Source: Candidatus Dechloromonas phosphorivorans
GTDB lineage: Bacteria; Pseudomonadota; Gammaproteobacteria; Burkholderiales; Rhodocyclaceae
Assembly: GCA_016714975.1 (NCBI GenBank)
Contig: JADKBR010000001.1
Span: 186,001 to 250,000, forward strand
DNA length: 64,000 nucleotides
Reading direction: 5' to 3'
The translations under genes were made by a program, and so were the position numbers. Within the stretch, counting starts at the first letter, position 1; each line of letters opens with the position of its first letter. Shown here piece after piece: positions 8,117-20,676 of this stretch. Below the pieces are notes generated by a model. The model saw only the letters and a program-made list of their open reading frames with translations, was not told the origin of the DNA and did not search any database.

Positions 8117-9602
8117 CGCCTGCGCCTCCGAGGGCGAGCCGGACAGCCGCCAGCCAGCTTTCCCGCGGGTCATCCAGAGTCAGCGGCCGCCTGGTCAGCG
8201 CCTTGAACAGGGTCGCCATGCTCTCGGCAAGTTGCACGCTGTCGAGGCCGTCGAACAGGCCTTCGTTGTAGGCCACCAGCCAGGCCATGTGCTGCTCCGG
8301 AGCCAGCGGCGCGAGGCGATCCTGCTTGAGCAGGTCGCGCAGCAGGCGGCCGCGCCGAATCTTTGCTTCGACGCTGGCTTCCAGACGTGAGCCAAAGCGG
8401 GTAAAGATCTCCAGCTCCTGAAACTGCAGGTAGTCCAGCTTCATCCGGCCGGCCTCGCCCTTGATTGCCGGATGCTGAGCCTTGCCGCCGATGCGCGAAA
8501 CCGAACGGGTGACGTCGATGGCGGGCAGAAAGCCGGCGGCGAAGAGGCGCGGGTCGAGATAGACCTGGCCGTCGGTGATCGAGATCAGGTTGGTCGGAAT
8601 ATAGGCGGCGATCTCGCCCTGTTCGGTTTCGACCAGCGGCAGCGCCGTCATGCTGCCGCCACCGCTCGCCGCCGCCAGACAGGTGGAACGCTCGAGCAGG
8701 CGGGAGTGGAGGAAGAAGATATCGCCGGGATAGGCTTCCCGCCCCGGTGGCCGGCGCAGCAGCAGGGAAAGTTCGCGGTAGGCCCGGGCGTGGGTGGTCA
8801 GATCGTCGTAGACCACCAGCACATCCCTTCCCGCCCACATCCAGCCTTCCGCCAGGGCACAACCGGCAAAGGGCGCGAGGTATTTCAGACCCGGCATGGC
8901 TGTCGCCTCGGCGACGACGACACAAGTGAAGGCCAGGGCGCCCGTGCGGCGCAGCGTGTCGATGGTGGCGACGACGGCCGAGCGCTTCTGGCTGATCAGG
9001 ACATAGACGCAGAGGACGTCGCGGCCCTTCTGGGCGATGATCGCATCGAGGGCCAGGGCGCTTTTCCCCGTGCCGGCATCACCGATGATCAACTGGCGCT
9101 GTCCCTTGCCGATCGGAATCATGGTGTCGACCATCTTGCCGCCGGAGACCAGTGGACGATCGACGAAGTCGCGGGCGATGATCGGCGGCGAGGCGGGCTC
9201 CAACGGCCGGCGGGCAGTGGTCTGAATCGGTGGCCCGGCATCGAGGGGATGGCCCGTCGGATCGACGACGCGACCGAGGTAGCCGTCGCCGACGCCGATA
9301 TCCAGATGCCGGCTGCTCAGGAAGGCTGCCGTGCCCGCCGTCAGCCCCTGCTGACCACTGCCCTGACTGAGCAGGATGGCACCGATGCGCTCACGACCCA
9401 GGTGAAAGACCAACCCGCGGCTGCCATCCTCGAAGCGCAACACTTCGTCCATCGCCGCTGAGGGCAGACCGTCGATCCAGGCGATGCCGTCGCCGACCGA
9501 AATCACCCGGCCCTGCTCGGCCAGGCGCAGGCGGAATTCGAAGCTGTCCAGCCAGTCAGCCTGACGCGATAGCGGCGAGAATGATTGGCTATCCGTCGAC
9601 AT
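8100..9602 (-). CDS. atpA: Alternative F1Fo ATPase, alpha subunit
   Basis: A 500-residue non-catalytic alpha subunit of the F1 head. The Walker A motif GDAGTGKS lies at residues 174-181, preceded by the usual [20 protein letters not shown] run. The Walker B strand (VLVVYDDLT) and the alpha-type signature region follow ([17 protein letters not shown]). The N-terminus (residues 1-25) differs from housekeeping alpha. The ATG at 9602 overlaps atpF by 14 bases, which indicates translational coupling. The gene sits between atpF and atpG, the order typical of N-type operons, whereas housekeeping operons place atpH between atpF and atpA. Confidence 0.9.
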   Translation of the reverse strand: MSTDSQSFSPLSRQADWLDSFEFRLRLAEQGRVISVGDGIAWIDGLPSAAMDEVLRFEDGSRGLVFHLGRERIGAILLSQGSGQQGLTAGTAAFLSSRHLDIGVGDGYLGRVVDPTGHPLDAGPPIQTTARRPLEPASPPIIARDFVDRPLVSGGKMVDTMIPIGKGQRQLIIGDAGTGKSALALDAIIAQKGRDVLCVYVLISQKRSAVVATIDTLRRTGALAFTCVVVAEATAMPGLKYLAPFAGCALAEGWMWAGRDVLVVYDDLTTHARAYRELSLLLRRPPGREAYPGDIFFLHSRLLERSTCLAAASGGGSMTALPLVETEQGEIAAYIPTNLISITDGQVYLDPRLFAAGFLPAIDVTRSVSRIGGKAQHPAIKGEAGRMKLDYLQFQELEIFTRFGSRLEASVEAKIRRGRLLRDLLKQDRLAPLAPEQHMAWLVAYNEGLFDGLDSVQLAESMATLFKALTRRPLTLDDPRESWLAAVRLALGGAGDEPAA

Positions 9603-10341
9603 GATTCGCTGCCGCGGCAAACCCGGCCAGTTCATCGGCGAAGTTCAGGTTCAGGTGCCAGGGGCCGAGGGAGAGCCGCAGCCCGGAGAGCAGTTGTGGG
9701 TCTTCGCGGAAGCTCACGGCAAGCGGCGGCTGCAGCCGGGCGGCCACTGCTGCCGAAATGCGCCGTTGCTGTTCCGGAGCCAGGGCAAAGGCACTGGTCA
9801 CGACAATCCCGGCGCCCTCCGCTTCGCCTGCGCTACGCAAGACCGCGAATTGTGATTCCGGCAGACCCGCCCAATCCTCGAGCAGCAAGTCCACCAGGCG
9901 CGCTTCGATCGCCGGACTGGCCAGTCGCGTCAGCAGGGCTGCGGTAAAACGCTGGGCCTGGGCCATGGCGCTGATTTCGTGCGCGCGCTCGATTTCCTGC
10001 TGTTTATGGGCGTCGACCGCAGCATTGCGCTGCCGCTCTTCGGCCAGGGTCTCGCCGAGAGCCTGGATCTGGCGCGATCGCTCCACTGTCAGCTCAGCGT
10101 CCAATTGTCCCCGCGCGCGGCCCTTTTCCTCTTCCCAGTCAGCCAGCCGGCTTGCGTACTGGTCTTGCAGCGCCCTCGCACTGGCCTCGGTCTCCCGCGC
10201 TTCCGCCAGTACGCGCTCGACGCCGGCCCGGCGCCGCGCCAGGGTATCCAGCACCGGCCGGTAGAGAAAGCGCTTCAGTATCCAGACCAGCACCAGGAAA
10301 TTGATGATCTCGAGGGCGAAGGTGGTCCAGTCGATCTGCAT
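9589..10341 (-). CDS. atpF: Alternative F1Fo ATPase, b subunit with delta-like C-terminus
   Basis: A 250-residue stator subunit. Residues 5-25 form the membrane anchor ([19 protein letters not shown]). Residues 30-135 form a long charged coiled coil. The last 110 residues look like the delta subunit ([20 protein letters not shown] near the end). The protein is about 90 residues longer than an ordinary b subunit, and there is no separate atpH in the cluster, so b and delta functions appear merged, as known for N-type ATPases. It starts 8 bases after atpE. One peripheral stalk protein would form a homodimer, which is inference. Confidence 0.85.
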   Translation of the reverse strand: MQIDWTTFALEIINFLVLVWILKRFLYRPVLDTLARRRAGVERVLAEARETEASARALQDQYASRLADWEEEKGRARGQLDAELTVERSRQIQALGETLAEERQRNAAVDAHKQQEIERAHEISAMAQAQRFTAALLTRLASPAIEARLVDLLLEDWAGLPESQFAVLRSAGEAEGAGIVVTSAFALAPEQQRRISAAVAARLQPPLAVSFREDPQLLSGLRLSLGPWHLNLNFADELAGFAAAANHVDG

Positions 10342-10349
10342 GACAGGCC

Positions 10350-10616
10350 CTACTTGAGCAGGTATTCGAGGAGCGGATTGCGGAAGAGGATGATCAGGAC
10401 GATCACCAGAACATAGATGGCCAGGGATTCGATCATCGCCAGGCCGATGAACAGCGTGCGGGTAATGGCTTTTTCCGCCTCAGGCTGGCGGGCCAGCGAT
10501 TCCAGGGCCTGGACGATGGCCTTGCCCATGGCGAGTGCCGGGAACATCACACCCAGTGCAATGGCCAGCGCCGCTGCCACCGTTGAAATCAGGACAAACC
10601 AGTTCATGTCGCTCAT
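10350..10616 (-). CDS. atpE: Alternative F1Fo ATPase, c subunit
   Basis: An 88-residue hairpin of two membrane helices joined by the polar loop ARQPEA, which contacts gamma/epsilon. The ion-binding carboxylate is Glu63 in LAMIESLAIY, followed by Ser64 as in sodium-binding rings. In helix 1, however, the place of the sodium-ligand Gln of Ilyobacter c (or the second Glu of many N-type rings) is taken by Met30 when the ARQPEA loops are aligned. The coupling ion is therefore open. The start at 10616 overlaps the atpB stop as ATGA. The Met at codon 4 is an alternative start. Confidence 0.9.
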   Translation of the reverse strand: MSDMNWFVLISTVAAALAIALGVMFPALAMGKAIVQALESLARQPEAEKAITRTLFIGLAMIESLAIYVLVIVLIILFRNPLLEYLLK

Positions 10617-11311
10617 GTTGTGCTTCCTTTCTCTTGCTCAGCAGGGGATTCTTGTGCAGCGTGGGACTGCATGCCGCCAGCGATGTAAATCAGCGCGAGC
10701 ATGCCGAAGATGTAGGCCTGAACCAGCGCTTCCACGACGTGGAGCATCAGCAGCGGCACCGGGACGAGCAGTCCGGCCACCAGCAGGACCAGCAGGGCGG
10801 CCATTTCCAGGCTCATGATGTTGCCGAACAGGCGCACGGCAAGGGCCAGGGTGCGCGACAGTTCGCCAAGCAGATGGAAGGGCAGCAGGATCGGGCTGGG
10901 GGCGACGTAGTGGCGCAGGTACTGGCCAGGCCCGGCGCTGCGGATGCCGTACCAATGCACTGAAAAGAAGACCAGGATCGCCAGGGCGGTGGTGGTGGAC
11001 AGATCGCCGGTCGGACCATGCAGGCCGGGGATGAGGCCGGTCAGATTGGCCACGGCGATGAACAGCCACAAGGTGCCGACGAAGGGAAGCAGCAGTCCGG
11101 CACGCTCGGGCAGGACCACCGCGATGGCCGCTTCAACGGCCTGCACGGCCCCTTCCACGGCGCTCTGCAGCAAACCCGGCTGGTCCACGGAAAGGCGCCG
11201 CGTTCCCAGCCAGCTTCCCAGACCGAGCACCAGCATGATGCCCCAGGTCGTCACGACCGTGCGGGTGATGCCGAAGGGGCCGATGCTGAAAAGGACGCTG
11301 AGCGTTTCCAC
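10613..11311 (-). CDS. atpB: Alternative F1Fo ATPase, a subunit
   Basis: A 232-residue membrane subunit that forms the ion half-channels. The essential arginine lies in ALAVRLFGNIMSLEMA, which matches the LRLFGN motif of all a subunits. Five to six hydrophobic segments are visible, the last being VVEALVQAYIFGMLALIYIA. I chose the GTG at 11311, because it overlaps the last base of the preceding stop (TAGTG) and gives the N-terminus expected for this group. The frame is open further upstream, but only as a shadow of atpQ. In standard N-type operons atpR would lie just upstream. Here there is no room for it. Confidence 0.88.
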   Translation of the reverse strand: METLSVLFSIGPFGITRTVVTTWGIMLVLGLGSWLGTRRLSVDQPGLLQSAVEGAVQAVEAAIAVVLPERAGLLLPFVGTLWLFIAVANLTGLIPGLHGPTGDLSTTTALAILVFFSVHWYGIRSAGPGQYLRHYVAPSPILLPFHLLGELSRTLALAVRLFGNIMSLEMAALLVLLVAGLLVPVPLLMLHVVEALVQAYIFGMLALIYIAGGMQSHAAQESPAEQEKGSTT

Positions 11312-11579
11312 TACCAGTACTTCCGCACGAAGACGTAGACATTTACCGCGCCGAACGCCAGGCCGAGAATGATCAGGTTGATGGTCCAGCGCACCGAATA
11401 TCCCTCGCTCAAGCCATCCAGCCAGCGACCCAGGTAGGCGCCGCCGATCAACGGCACGAGGAAGATCGCCGACAGGGTACCAAGATAAACCGACTGCGCG
11501 AGCAGCGAACGGCGCTCGCGCTCGGCGACCCGGAGTCTGGCGGCATCGCGTCCCACCTCGTTGCGCCATTTTTCGTCAT

Positions 11580-11583
<4 letters not shown>
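11311..11583 (-). CDS. atpQ: Alternative F1Fo ATPase, AtpQ (AtpI-like) membrane protein
   Basis: A 90-residue protein with a charged N-terminal helix (residues 1-25, WRNEVGRDAARLRVAERERR) and two membrane helices (SVYLGTLSAIFLVPLIGGAY and WTINLIILGLAFGAVNVYVF). Position between atpC and atpB, together with the AtpI-like topology, identifies it as the AtpQ type ('gene 1') protein of N-ATPase operons, thought to help c-ring assembly or Mg/Ca uptake. The ATG at 11583 overlaps the atpC stop as ATGA, so the frame reaching back to 11592 is not used. The companion AtpR (three helices) is absent. Confidence 0.8.
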
Positions 11584-14735
<3,152 letters not shown>

Positions 14736-14737
14736 GA

Positions 14738-15106
14738 TCAGGGAGCTTTGCCAAGCATTCCTATGCGGTATTTTGCCAGCAGTTCGTCCGCATAAGGCGT
14801 ATGCGGACGCCCTTTCATTTTCGTCTCGTAAGCCTCGGTCGACTCCTTGCCACACCAGGGCAGCACGATATCCGGACGGGAAGGATGTTCGGGCAGGTAG
14901 GCGCTGACGTCATGGACCACGCCGCGGATCGCCATCCAGCAATCTTCCGGGGTGGCGTGTCCCGCAAGCTCGGCCGGGGTGATGATCGTCTCCCTGGCCT
15001 GAACCACGCCCGCATCATCCGGAGTCCAGAAAACCTGCGTCATGCCAAATCCGGCGACCATGATCCAGAAGACGAGGGTCGAATAAATGAACAGTTTGCG
15101 CGTCAT
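14738..15106 (-). CDS. Membrane-anchored cytochrome b5-like protein
   Basis: A 122-residue protein with one N-terminal membrane helix (residues 4-25) and a cytochrome b5-like domain (residues 42-120: ITPAELAGHATPEDCWMAIR, VVHDVSAYLPEHP). His74 and His102 are the likely heme ligands. The usual HPGG around the first ligand is replaced by HPSRP, seen in the shorter bacterial b5-like proteins. The ATG at 15106 overlaps the stop of the flavocytochrome gene as ATGA. It probably takes electrons from that protein at the membrane surface. Confidence 0.78.
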   Translation of the reverse strand: MTRKLFIYSTLVFWIMVAGFGMTQVFWTPDDAGVVQARETIITPAELAGHATPEDCWMAIRGVVHDVSAYLPEHPSRPDIVLPWCGKESTEAYETKMKGRPHTPYADELLAKYRIGMLGKAP

Positions 15107-16356
15107 CGGAAATCGAACCGCTCGCAATGGATCTGCGCTGCCGGCACGCCACGCGATTGCAGAACGTGTCCCACGGCATCGAGCAAGCCCGGCGGTCCGC
15201 ACAGGTAGCATTCATGCCCGGTCAACTCGTCGGCACCGGGCAGAATCGCTGCCAGATCAGGGATGGCATCGCCGGTCGCACGGGCTTCCAGACTGAAACC
15301 GGTATGGGTCGCGGCCAGGGTTTCCAGTTCGTCGCGGAACGCTGCATCGGCCTCGCTGCGATACAGGTAGAGCAGCCGCGTCGCGTGTTCGACCCGGGCG
15401 TTGCGCAGGCAGGCCAGAAAGGGCGTGATGCCGATCCCCCCGGCGACCCACAACTGCGGTTTCGCTGGCCGTTCCAGCAGAAAATTGCCGAACGGCCCCT
15501 GCACCCTTGCCTCGACTCCCGGTTCAAGCGCCTGCATCCGGCGAGTGCAGTCACCGAGCGCCTTGACGCCGATGCGGAACTGTTGATCCTCGTCAATCGC
15601 ACTGATCGTAAAGGGATGGTATTCCCCGCACCCCCGAAAACGCGGCCCCCGGAAAAAGGCGACGAGGACAAACTGTCCGGCTTCGGCTGGCATGCCCCGG
15701 ACGAGAGGTGCCAGGGTGATTTCAACCATCGCCTCGGCCACTCGCCGCACGCTGCGGACAACATAGGGTTTGGCCCCGACACCGGCATCGACGCGGATCA
15801 ATCGCCAGACCAGCATCAGCAAGGCGGCCAGAATGGCGAACACCGCCCCGGCATCGATCCCGAGCAGGAGCACATGCACGAACCCCACCAGGACGCCGAT
15901 GCCCAAGAGGCCGTGCAACCAGCGCCACAGCGGGTAGCGCAACCGGGACGCGAACGTGGTGCTTAGCCCGCCCATGAGGAAGAGCAGCGCTGCCCAGCCC
16001 ACCCAGACGGGCCAGTTCTGGGCAACGGGTGACAACAATTGCCAGGCCAGCGGGGGCGACTCGGTCCAGGCGGCAGCCGCCAAGGCCAGTGGATGCAGCA
16101 GCACCAGCAGGTAGCCGGCCAGCCCGGTCCAGTGATGCCAGCCAGTCATTCGCTCGATGCCGCCCAGCCACGAAGCCAGGCGCACTTCGCGCAGCATCAG
16201 CAGCAAGGAGGCGAGCAGCAGTCCGCTTCCCGCCCAACCCAGCACAATTCCCACTGCCCGCCAGAAGGACAAGTCGTCGGGGTAGGCCCAAAAGACCGGC
16301 AGGCCGACCGAGAGCCCGACCAGGAGGGGAATCGACAGCAAGCGCCAGGGGTGCAT
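15103..16356 (-). CDS. Ferric-reductase-like flavocytochrome (FAD/NAD oxidoreductase)
   Basis: About 417 residues. The N-terminal half has six or seven membrane helices with histidines spaced for heme b (MTGWHHWTGLAGY, LLVLLHPLA, RWLHGLLGI, VGFVHVLLLG). The C-terminal half is a ferredoxin-reductase module with the FAD motif YHPFTIS, the NAD(P) motif AGGIGITPF, CGPPGLLDAV and the aromatic end ERFDFR. It should pass electrons from NAD(P)H through FAD and heme across the membrane. The acceptor (ferric iron, the b5-like partner, or the DsbD-like protein) is unknown. The ATG at 16356 is chosen; a GTG lies two codons earlier. Confidence 0.85.
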   Translation of the reverse strand: MHPWRLLSIPLLVGLSVGLPVFWAYPDDLSFWRAVGIVLGWAGSGLLLASLLLMLREVRLASWLGGIERMTGWHHWTGLAGYLLVLLHPLALAAAAWTESPPLAWQLLSPVAQNWPVWVGWAALLFLMGGLSTTFASRLRYPLWRWLHGLLGIGVLVGFVHVLLLGIDAGAVFAILAALLMLVWRLIRVDAGVGAKPYVVRSVRRVAEAMVEITLAPLVRGMPAEAGQFVLVAFFRGPRFRGCGEYHPFTISAIDEDQQFRIGVKALGDCTRRMQALEPGVEARVQGPFGNFLLERPAKPQLWVAGGIGITPFLACLRNARVEHATRLLYLYRSEADAAFRDELETLAATHTGFSLEARATGDAIPDLAAILPGADELTGHECYLCGPPGLLDAVGHVLQSRGVPAAQIHCERFDFR

Positions 16357-16371
16357 GCTCACACCGCCATT

Positions 16372-16692
16372 TCAGTCTTGTCCGCGTCGGTCGGCACCCG
16401 CCGCGGGCTTCAGGTGCCCGCAAATATCCCGACCACCGGAGTGGATGGCCTCGCCGCGCTCGCGCGCCCGGTCTTCCATCAGTTTGTGGTGCCCCCGCTG
16501 ATAGGCCCGGCATTCCTCCAGCGTGGTGAAGCCACGGACGCGGCTTTGATGCTCGATGCGTTCTTCAGGCGTCATGAACTGCCAGCCCCGGGTGTTTTCC
16601 GCGCTTGCCCGCCACGGCCCCCGCGCTCCGGCCTCAGCCGCCAGAAGCAGACCAATGGCGGCGAGGACCGTTTTCAGCACTTGTCGTTTCAC
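16372..16692 (-). CDS. Small secreted protein heading the redox-ATPase operon
   Basis: A 106-residue protein with an N-terminal signal (KRQVLKTVLAAIGLLLAAEA, cleavage near AGARG) and a charged mature part containing FMTPEERIEHQSRVRGFTTL and RAYQRGHHKLMEDRARER. The starting codon is GTG at 16692; a more distant ATG at 16761 would put the signal peptide out of place. The pattern EER..H...MR/VRGF..L.EC resembles small periplasmic proteins of unknown function found in betaproteobacteria, and the two Cys may bind or form a disulfide. It lies 15 bases upstream of the flavocytochrome gene. Confidence 0.6.
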   Translation of the reverse strand: MKRQVLKTVLAAIGLLLAAEAGARGPWRASAENTRGWQFMTPEERIEHQSRVRGFTTLEECRAYQRGHHKLMEDRARERGEAIHSGGRDICGHLKPAAGADRRGQD

Positions 16693-16910
16693 CGGACACC
16701 CCCAAATCAGACCACGCACATTCCAGGATGCCCTCAAGTGCCGCCGTCCCGTCCCGCTCAACCTGGAACAGCAAGCGGTCGAGAAGTGGCCTTCACACGC
16801 ACATTATAGGGCCGCTGGGCGTTCCGACTGGATGGCGTGACACAACTTCGACAGTGCTCATGAGGGATGTCCCCCGTGGTCGCGACTCCTGCAACGGGCG
16901 GCCGGCGCAT

Positions 16911-17966
16911 TCATGCATCAGCCCCGGCCGCAAAGAAACGTCTCCTGAACCACAGCGACACCGTCACCAGCCCGATCATCACCGGCACTTCGACCAGCGG
17001 CCCGATGACCGCGGCGAAAGCCGCGCCGGAGTTGATCCCATAGACCGCGATCGCCACGGCTATGGCCAGCTCGAAATTGTTGCTGGCTGCGGTAAACGAC
17101 AGCGTGGCGCATTTTTTGTAGTTGGCCCCGATCTTCCTGCTCATGTAGAAGGAGAACAGGAACATGAGCACGAAGTAGATCAGCAGCGGTATGGCAATGC
17201 GCACGACGTCGAGCGGAATGTTAACGATCAGTTGGCCCTTCAGGCTGAACATGACGACGATGGTAAACAGCAGCGCGATCAGCGTGATCGGACCGATCTT
17301 CGGCACGAAGTGCGTGTGATACCAGTCTTTGCTGACGTAGCGCAGCATGATGACGCGGGTCAGGATGCCGGCGATGCAGGGGATGCCGAGGTAGATGAAG
17401 ACACTTTCGGCGATCTGGCCGATCGAGATATCCACCACCATGCCGCTCAGCCCGAACAGCGGCGGCAGCACGGTGACGAAGAACCAGGCATAGACGCTGA
17501 AGAACAGCACCTGGAAGATCGAGTTGAAGGCGACCAGACCGGCCGCGTACTCGGTCGAGCCCTTGGCGATCTCGTTCCAGACGATGACCATGGCGATGCA
17601 GCGAGCAAGGCCGATCAGGATCAGGCCGACCATGTACTCGGGCTTGTCCGGCAGGAAGATGATGGCCAGCGCAAACATCAGGATCGGCCCGAGTATCCAG
17701 TTCTGGACCAGCGACAGCCCTAGCACCTTGCGGTCGGCAAAGACATCGGGCAGTTCCTCGTAGCGCACCTTGGCGAAGGGCGGATACATCATCAGGATCA
17801 GCCCCAGCGCAATCGGGATGTTGGTCGTCCCGACCTGGAAGGAATTGATGAAGTCCTCGACCCCCGGCAGGAAGTAACCCAGCCCGATGCCCAGCCCCAT
17901 CGCCGCGAAAATCCAGACGGTAAGATAGCGATCGAGAAACGAGAGTTTTCCGGTCAGTTCGCTCAT
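16911..17966 (-). CDS. arsB: Arsenite efflux transporter, ACR3 family
   Basis: A 351-residue protein with ten predicted helices. The family signature with the essential cysteine is present ([18 protein letters not shown]), as are [16 protein letters not shown] and the later [22 protein letters not shown]3 exports arsenite (and sometimes antimonite) using the membrane potential. The ATG overlaps the stop of the upstream arsC as ATGA, so the two form an operon. No arsR was found next to them. The last residues form a basic tail ([10 protein letters not shown]). Confidence 0.93.
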   Translation of the reverse strand: MSELTGKLSFLDRYLTVWIFAAMGLGIGLGYFLPGVEDFINSFQVGTTNIPIALGLILMMYPPFAKVRYEELPDVFADRKVLGLSLVQNWILGPILMFALAIIFLPDKPEYMVGLILIGLARCIAMVIVWNEIAKGSTEYAAGLVAFNSIFQVLFFSVYAWFFVTVLPPLFGLSGMVVDISIGQIAESVFIYLGIPCIAGILTRVIMLRYVSKDWYHTHFVPKIGPITLIALLFTIVVMFSLKGQLIVNIPLDVVRIAIPLLIYFVLMFLFSFYMSRKIGANYKKCATLSFTAASNNFELAIAVAIAVYGINSGAAFAAVIGPLVEVPVMIGLVTVSLWFRRRFFAAGADA

Positions 17967-18244
17967 TGCCCGGCCTGTTCACGGATTTCCCGCGCCGCGG
18001 CGACGATTGCCGCGGTCGACATCGTTTCGCGTGGCAATTTCAGGAAAGCCGCGATGCGCCTTGCGAGCTGGTTATACGCCGCGCCGAAGGCGGCACGCCG
18101 CGCGTCCGGCGGCTCGATCTGCGCCAGCTCGGCAATTCCCCAGTGCGCGGTCGCCGGGTGGCCGGGCCAAACCGGGCAGGCCTCGCCAAGAATCGAGCGG
18201 GCCGAATTGTGGGTACATATCACCAGAACGTTGAATGTCTTCAT
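17963..18244 (-). pseudogene. arsC: Arsenate reductase (LMW-PTP type) with large internal in-frame deletion
   Basis: The 93-residue frame starts like a normal ArsC (MKTFNVLVICTHNSARSILG), with the P-loop CTHNSARS holding the nucleophilic Cys. It then jumps directly to EACPVWPGHPATAHWGIAEL, which in intact family members lies about 65-70 residues later. The missing part holds the middle of the fold and the second catalytic Cys region (usually TVCDNA). The join falls in a GGCGAGGCC-like segment that both parental sites can encode, so slippage between short repeats is a likely cause. The reading frame stays intact and the overlap with acr3 is kept, so the short product may still be translated, but it is unlikely to reduce arsenate. 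Confidence 0.75.
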
Positions 18245-18463
18245 GGTCCGCCTTGCGTGGTACAGGACTCCTGAAAGTCGCCGAATCCGCCGGTCAGCAG
18301 TCGGAACGGCCCCCGCAAACAAGAATAGGCCGGTCGCCGAGCACTCACGGACAGTTTCGGTTCCACGTTTTGATAATAATTGAAATGTTCGATGAATTCA
18401 AGACCTCCCCCGTTTCCGCGCCGTTATCCACCGCACATTGCGGGAGCGTTTAGAATCGGGCCA

Positions 18464-19369
18464 ATGTCTCTCCCGGAAACACCCCGCTCCCAGAACGCCC
18501 TGCTCCTCGAGATTGCCGAGTTGAAGCGTCAACTGGCAAACGAAACGTCCCGCACGCAGCGCTCCCTGCTCCTGGCCATTGTCGCTTCTCTGGTACTGCA
18601 CGGCCTGGTCCTGCTGATCCCGCGCCAGCCGCCCAAGGCCGAACGCGTCGCCACCCGCCTCGAAGCATCGCTCGCCGCGCCGACCCCGCAAGCGCCGGTG
18701 GTCGAACCGCCCCCGGCTCCAGCCCCGGCCGCGATCAAGCCGGCCACCCCCGCCAGGCCGCCGGCACGGCGACCGGTGATCGCCATCGACAAGTCCAGGG
18801 CGCCTGCGGCATCCAGCGCGGCCCCGAAATGGACGATCGCGCAGAAGGAGGAAATGAACAGTTTCCTGCGCGAACTGGAACGCCAGCCCCAGGCCATCCC
18901 GCGCCCAAGCCTCGCCCAGCGCTCGCTGGCCATGGCCCGTGAATACGGCCGCCAGCAGGCGCGCCAGGAACGGGAGGGCAGCGAGATTCTCGAACGCCTG
19001 CCGAACAGCGAACCGCCCGATCCGTTCAGCCTGGAAATGTATCTCGATGCGCTGGTCAAGAAGCTCAACCGCAGCGCCGGCTTCGTGCGCAACGACCCGC
19101 GCACCAACGGTATGAAGACGGCGGCGGTGCGCGTGCGCCTCAACCCGGACGGCTCATTGCAGAGTTTCAAGGTGGTCAACGCCGGCGACCAGCGGGACCA
19201 GATCGCCTTCGTCAGATCGGTGGTCGAGCAGTCCGTGCCCTTCGCGCCCTTCCCCTCCGACCTGCGCCGTTCGGCGAAGTCGCTGAACATGGTCATCTGC
19301 ATTCAGCCCACGCTATTCGGGAGCGGCGGCTTCGGTTTTTCGCGGATTCCCGAAGGCAAGGGCTGTTGA
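18464..19369 (+). CDS. TonB/TolA-like energy-transducer protein
   Basis: A 301-residue inner-membrane protein with a short cytoplasmic start, one membrane helix (about residues 34-53, SLLLAIVASLVLHGLVLLIP), a Pro/Ala-rich periplasmic spacer (residues 75-115) and a C-terminal domain like that of TonB (VRVRLNPDGSLQSFKVVNAG, ending FGFSRIPEGKG). It may couple to ExbB/ExbD, which are not in the window. The ATG at 18464 is chosen because the earlier in-frame start at 18380 gives a Pro/Arg-rich extension without ribosome site. The 219-base gap to arsC on the other strand contains an AT-rich stretch that may hold promoters for both. Confidence 0.75.
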   Translation: MSLPETPRSQNALLLEIAELKRQLANETSRTQRSLLLAIVASLVLHGLVLLIPRQPPKAERVATRLEASLAAPTPQAPVVEPPPAPAPAAIKPATPARPPARRPVIAIDKSRAPAASSAAPKWTIAQKEEMNSFLRELERQPQAIPRPSLAQRSLAMAREYGRQQARQEREGSEILERLPNSEPPDPFSLEMYLDALVKKLNRSAGFVRNDPRTNGMKTAAVRVRLNPDGSLQSFKVVNAGDQRDQIAFVRSVVEQSVPFAPFPSDLRRSAKSLNMVICIQPTLFGSGGFGFSRIPEGKGC

Positions 19370-19620
19370 GCAGCGAGCGGAAATGACCGCGCTGAACGGG
19401 CCGGCGAGCTCCGCCGCCGATGTTGAGGACTGGCAAAATCATCGACTGGGCTTGTAACATTTTTGCTTAATGTCAAAGCGATAATTCAAAAAAATGCCAC
19501 GCGCCGGAAAAACTTGCGCTATATTCGCGCCCCATCGACGAGGCAAAAGGAACAACAGGATGACAATCTCCCGATCCACACCCGAATCACAAGTGTCAGC
19601 ATTGCAACGGCGGAGGAATG

Positions 19621-20676
19621 ATGGCTGATCCAAATACCATTTTCTGGCTGGCCGTGATTGCCGTCGTAATCGTCCTCTTCTTCGATTACACCAACGGCTT
19701 CCACGACGCCGCCAACATTGTCGCAACGATCATCGCGTCGCGGGCCATGACCCCGGTGCAGGCCGTGATCATCGTCGGCACCTTCGAGTTCCTCGGCCCA
19801 TTGCTCGGCGGCACGGCGGTAGCCAACACCATCGGCAAGTTCGTGACCCTCAGCGATGTCCAGTCGGTCCTGTCGCTGGCGATCCTGATCTGCGGGCTGC
19901 TCGGCGCCATCGTCTGGAACCTCGCCACCTGGTACTTCGGCATCCCGTCGTCGTCGTCGCACGCCCTCGTCGGCGGCATCGCCGGGGCGGTTGTCGTCTC
20001 GGTCGGCGCCGATCACGTGGTCTGGGGCTTCAGCGAACTGATGAAGGGCCAGGTCACCGGCATTGTCAAGGTGCTGGCCGCGCTGCTGCTGTCGCCGGTC
20101 ATCGGCTTCGGGATGGGCTTCCTGATCAAGCGCATCATGGGTGCCCTGCTCAACCGGGCGACGCCAGCGGTCAACTCGAAACTGCGCGGCGCCCAGTTCT
20201 TCACCGCCGCCGGCCTCGCCTTTTCGCACGGCGCCAACGACGCGCAGAAGAGCATGGGCATGCTGACCCTGGTCCTGCTCCTCGGCGGCTTCATTCCCAA
20301 GTTCGAGGTGCCGTTCTGGGTCATGCTGGCCTGCGCGACGGCGATCACGCTCGGCATCCTGTCCGGTGGCTGGCGCATCGTCCGTACCCTCGGCTTTGCA
20401 ATCTTCCGGGTGCGCCCGATCCACGCCCTCAGTTCGCAACTGACCTCGGCCATCGTCATCCTCACCGCGTCGGTCATCGGCGCACCCGTCTCGACGACCC
20501 ACGTCGTCGCCACCTCGATCATGGGTATCGGCTCCGCCGACAATCCGCGCGCCGTGCGCTGGAAGAAGGCCAAGGACATCGCCGTCACCTGGGTCGTCAC
20601 CATCCCCGGCTCGGCCTTTGTCTCAATCATCTGCTACGCCCTGCTCAACCTCTACTTGGGAACCTGCAAACCATGA
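19621..20676 (+). CDS. pit: Low-affinity inorganic phosphate transporter, PiT family
   Basis: A 351-residue membrane protein with two family signatures, one in each half: DYTNGFHDAANIVATIIASR and LAFSHGANDAQKSMGMLTLV. About ten helices are visible. PiT carriers import metal-phosphate complexes with protons and can run in reverse, which is important in polyphosphate-accumulating Rhodocyclales. GGAGG precedes two adjacent ATGs; the second (19621) has the better spacing. The 251 bases upstream are AT-rich, with a TATATT at 19520-19525 that may be a -10 box. The last bases overlap the DUF47 gene as ATGA. Confidence 0.93.
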   Translation: MADPNTIFWLAVIAVVIVLFFDYTNGFHDAANIVATIIASRAMTPVQAVIIVGTFEFLGPLLGGTAVANTIGKFVTLSDVQSVLSLAILICGLLGAIVWNLATWYFGIPSSSSHALVGGIAGAVVVSVGADHVVWGFSELMKGQVTGIVKVLAALLLSPVIGFGMGFLIKRIMGALLNRATPAVNSKLRGAQFFTAAGLAFSHGANDAQKSMGMLTLVLLLGGFIPKFEVPFWVMLACATAITLGILSGGWRIVRTLGFAIFRVRPIHALSSQLTSAIVILTASVIGAPVSTTHVVATSIMGIGSADNPRAVRWKKAKDIAVTWVVTIPGSAFVSIICYALLNLYLGTCKP

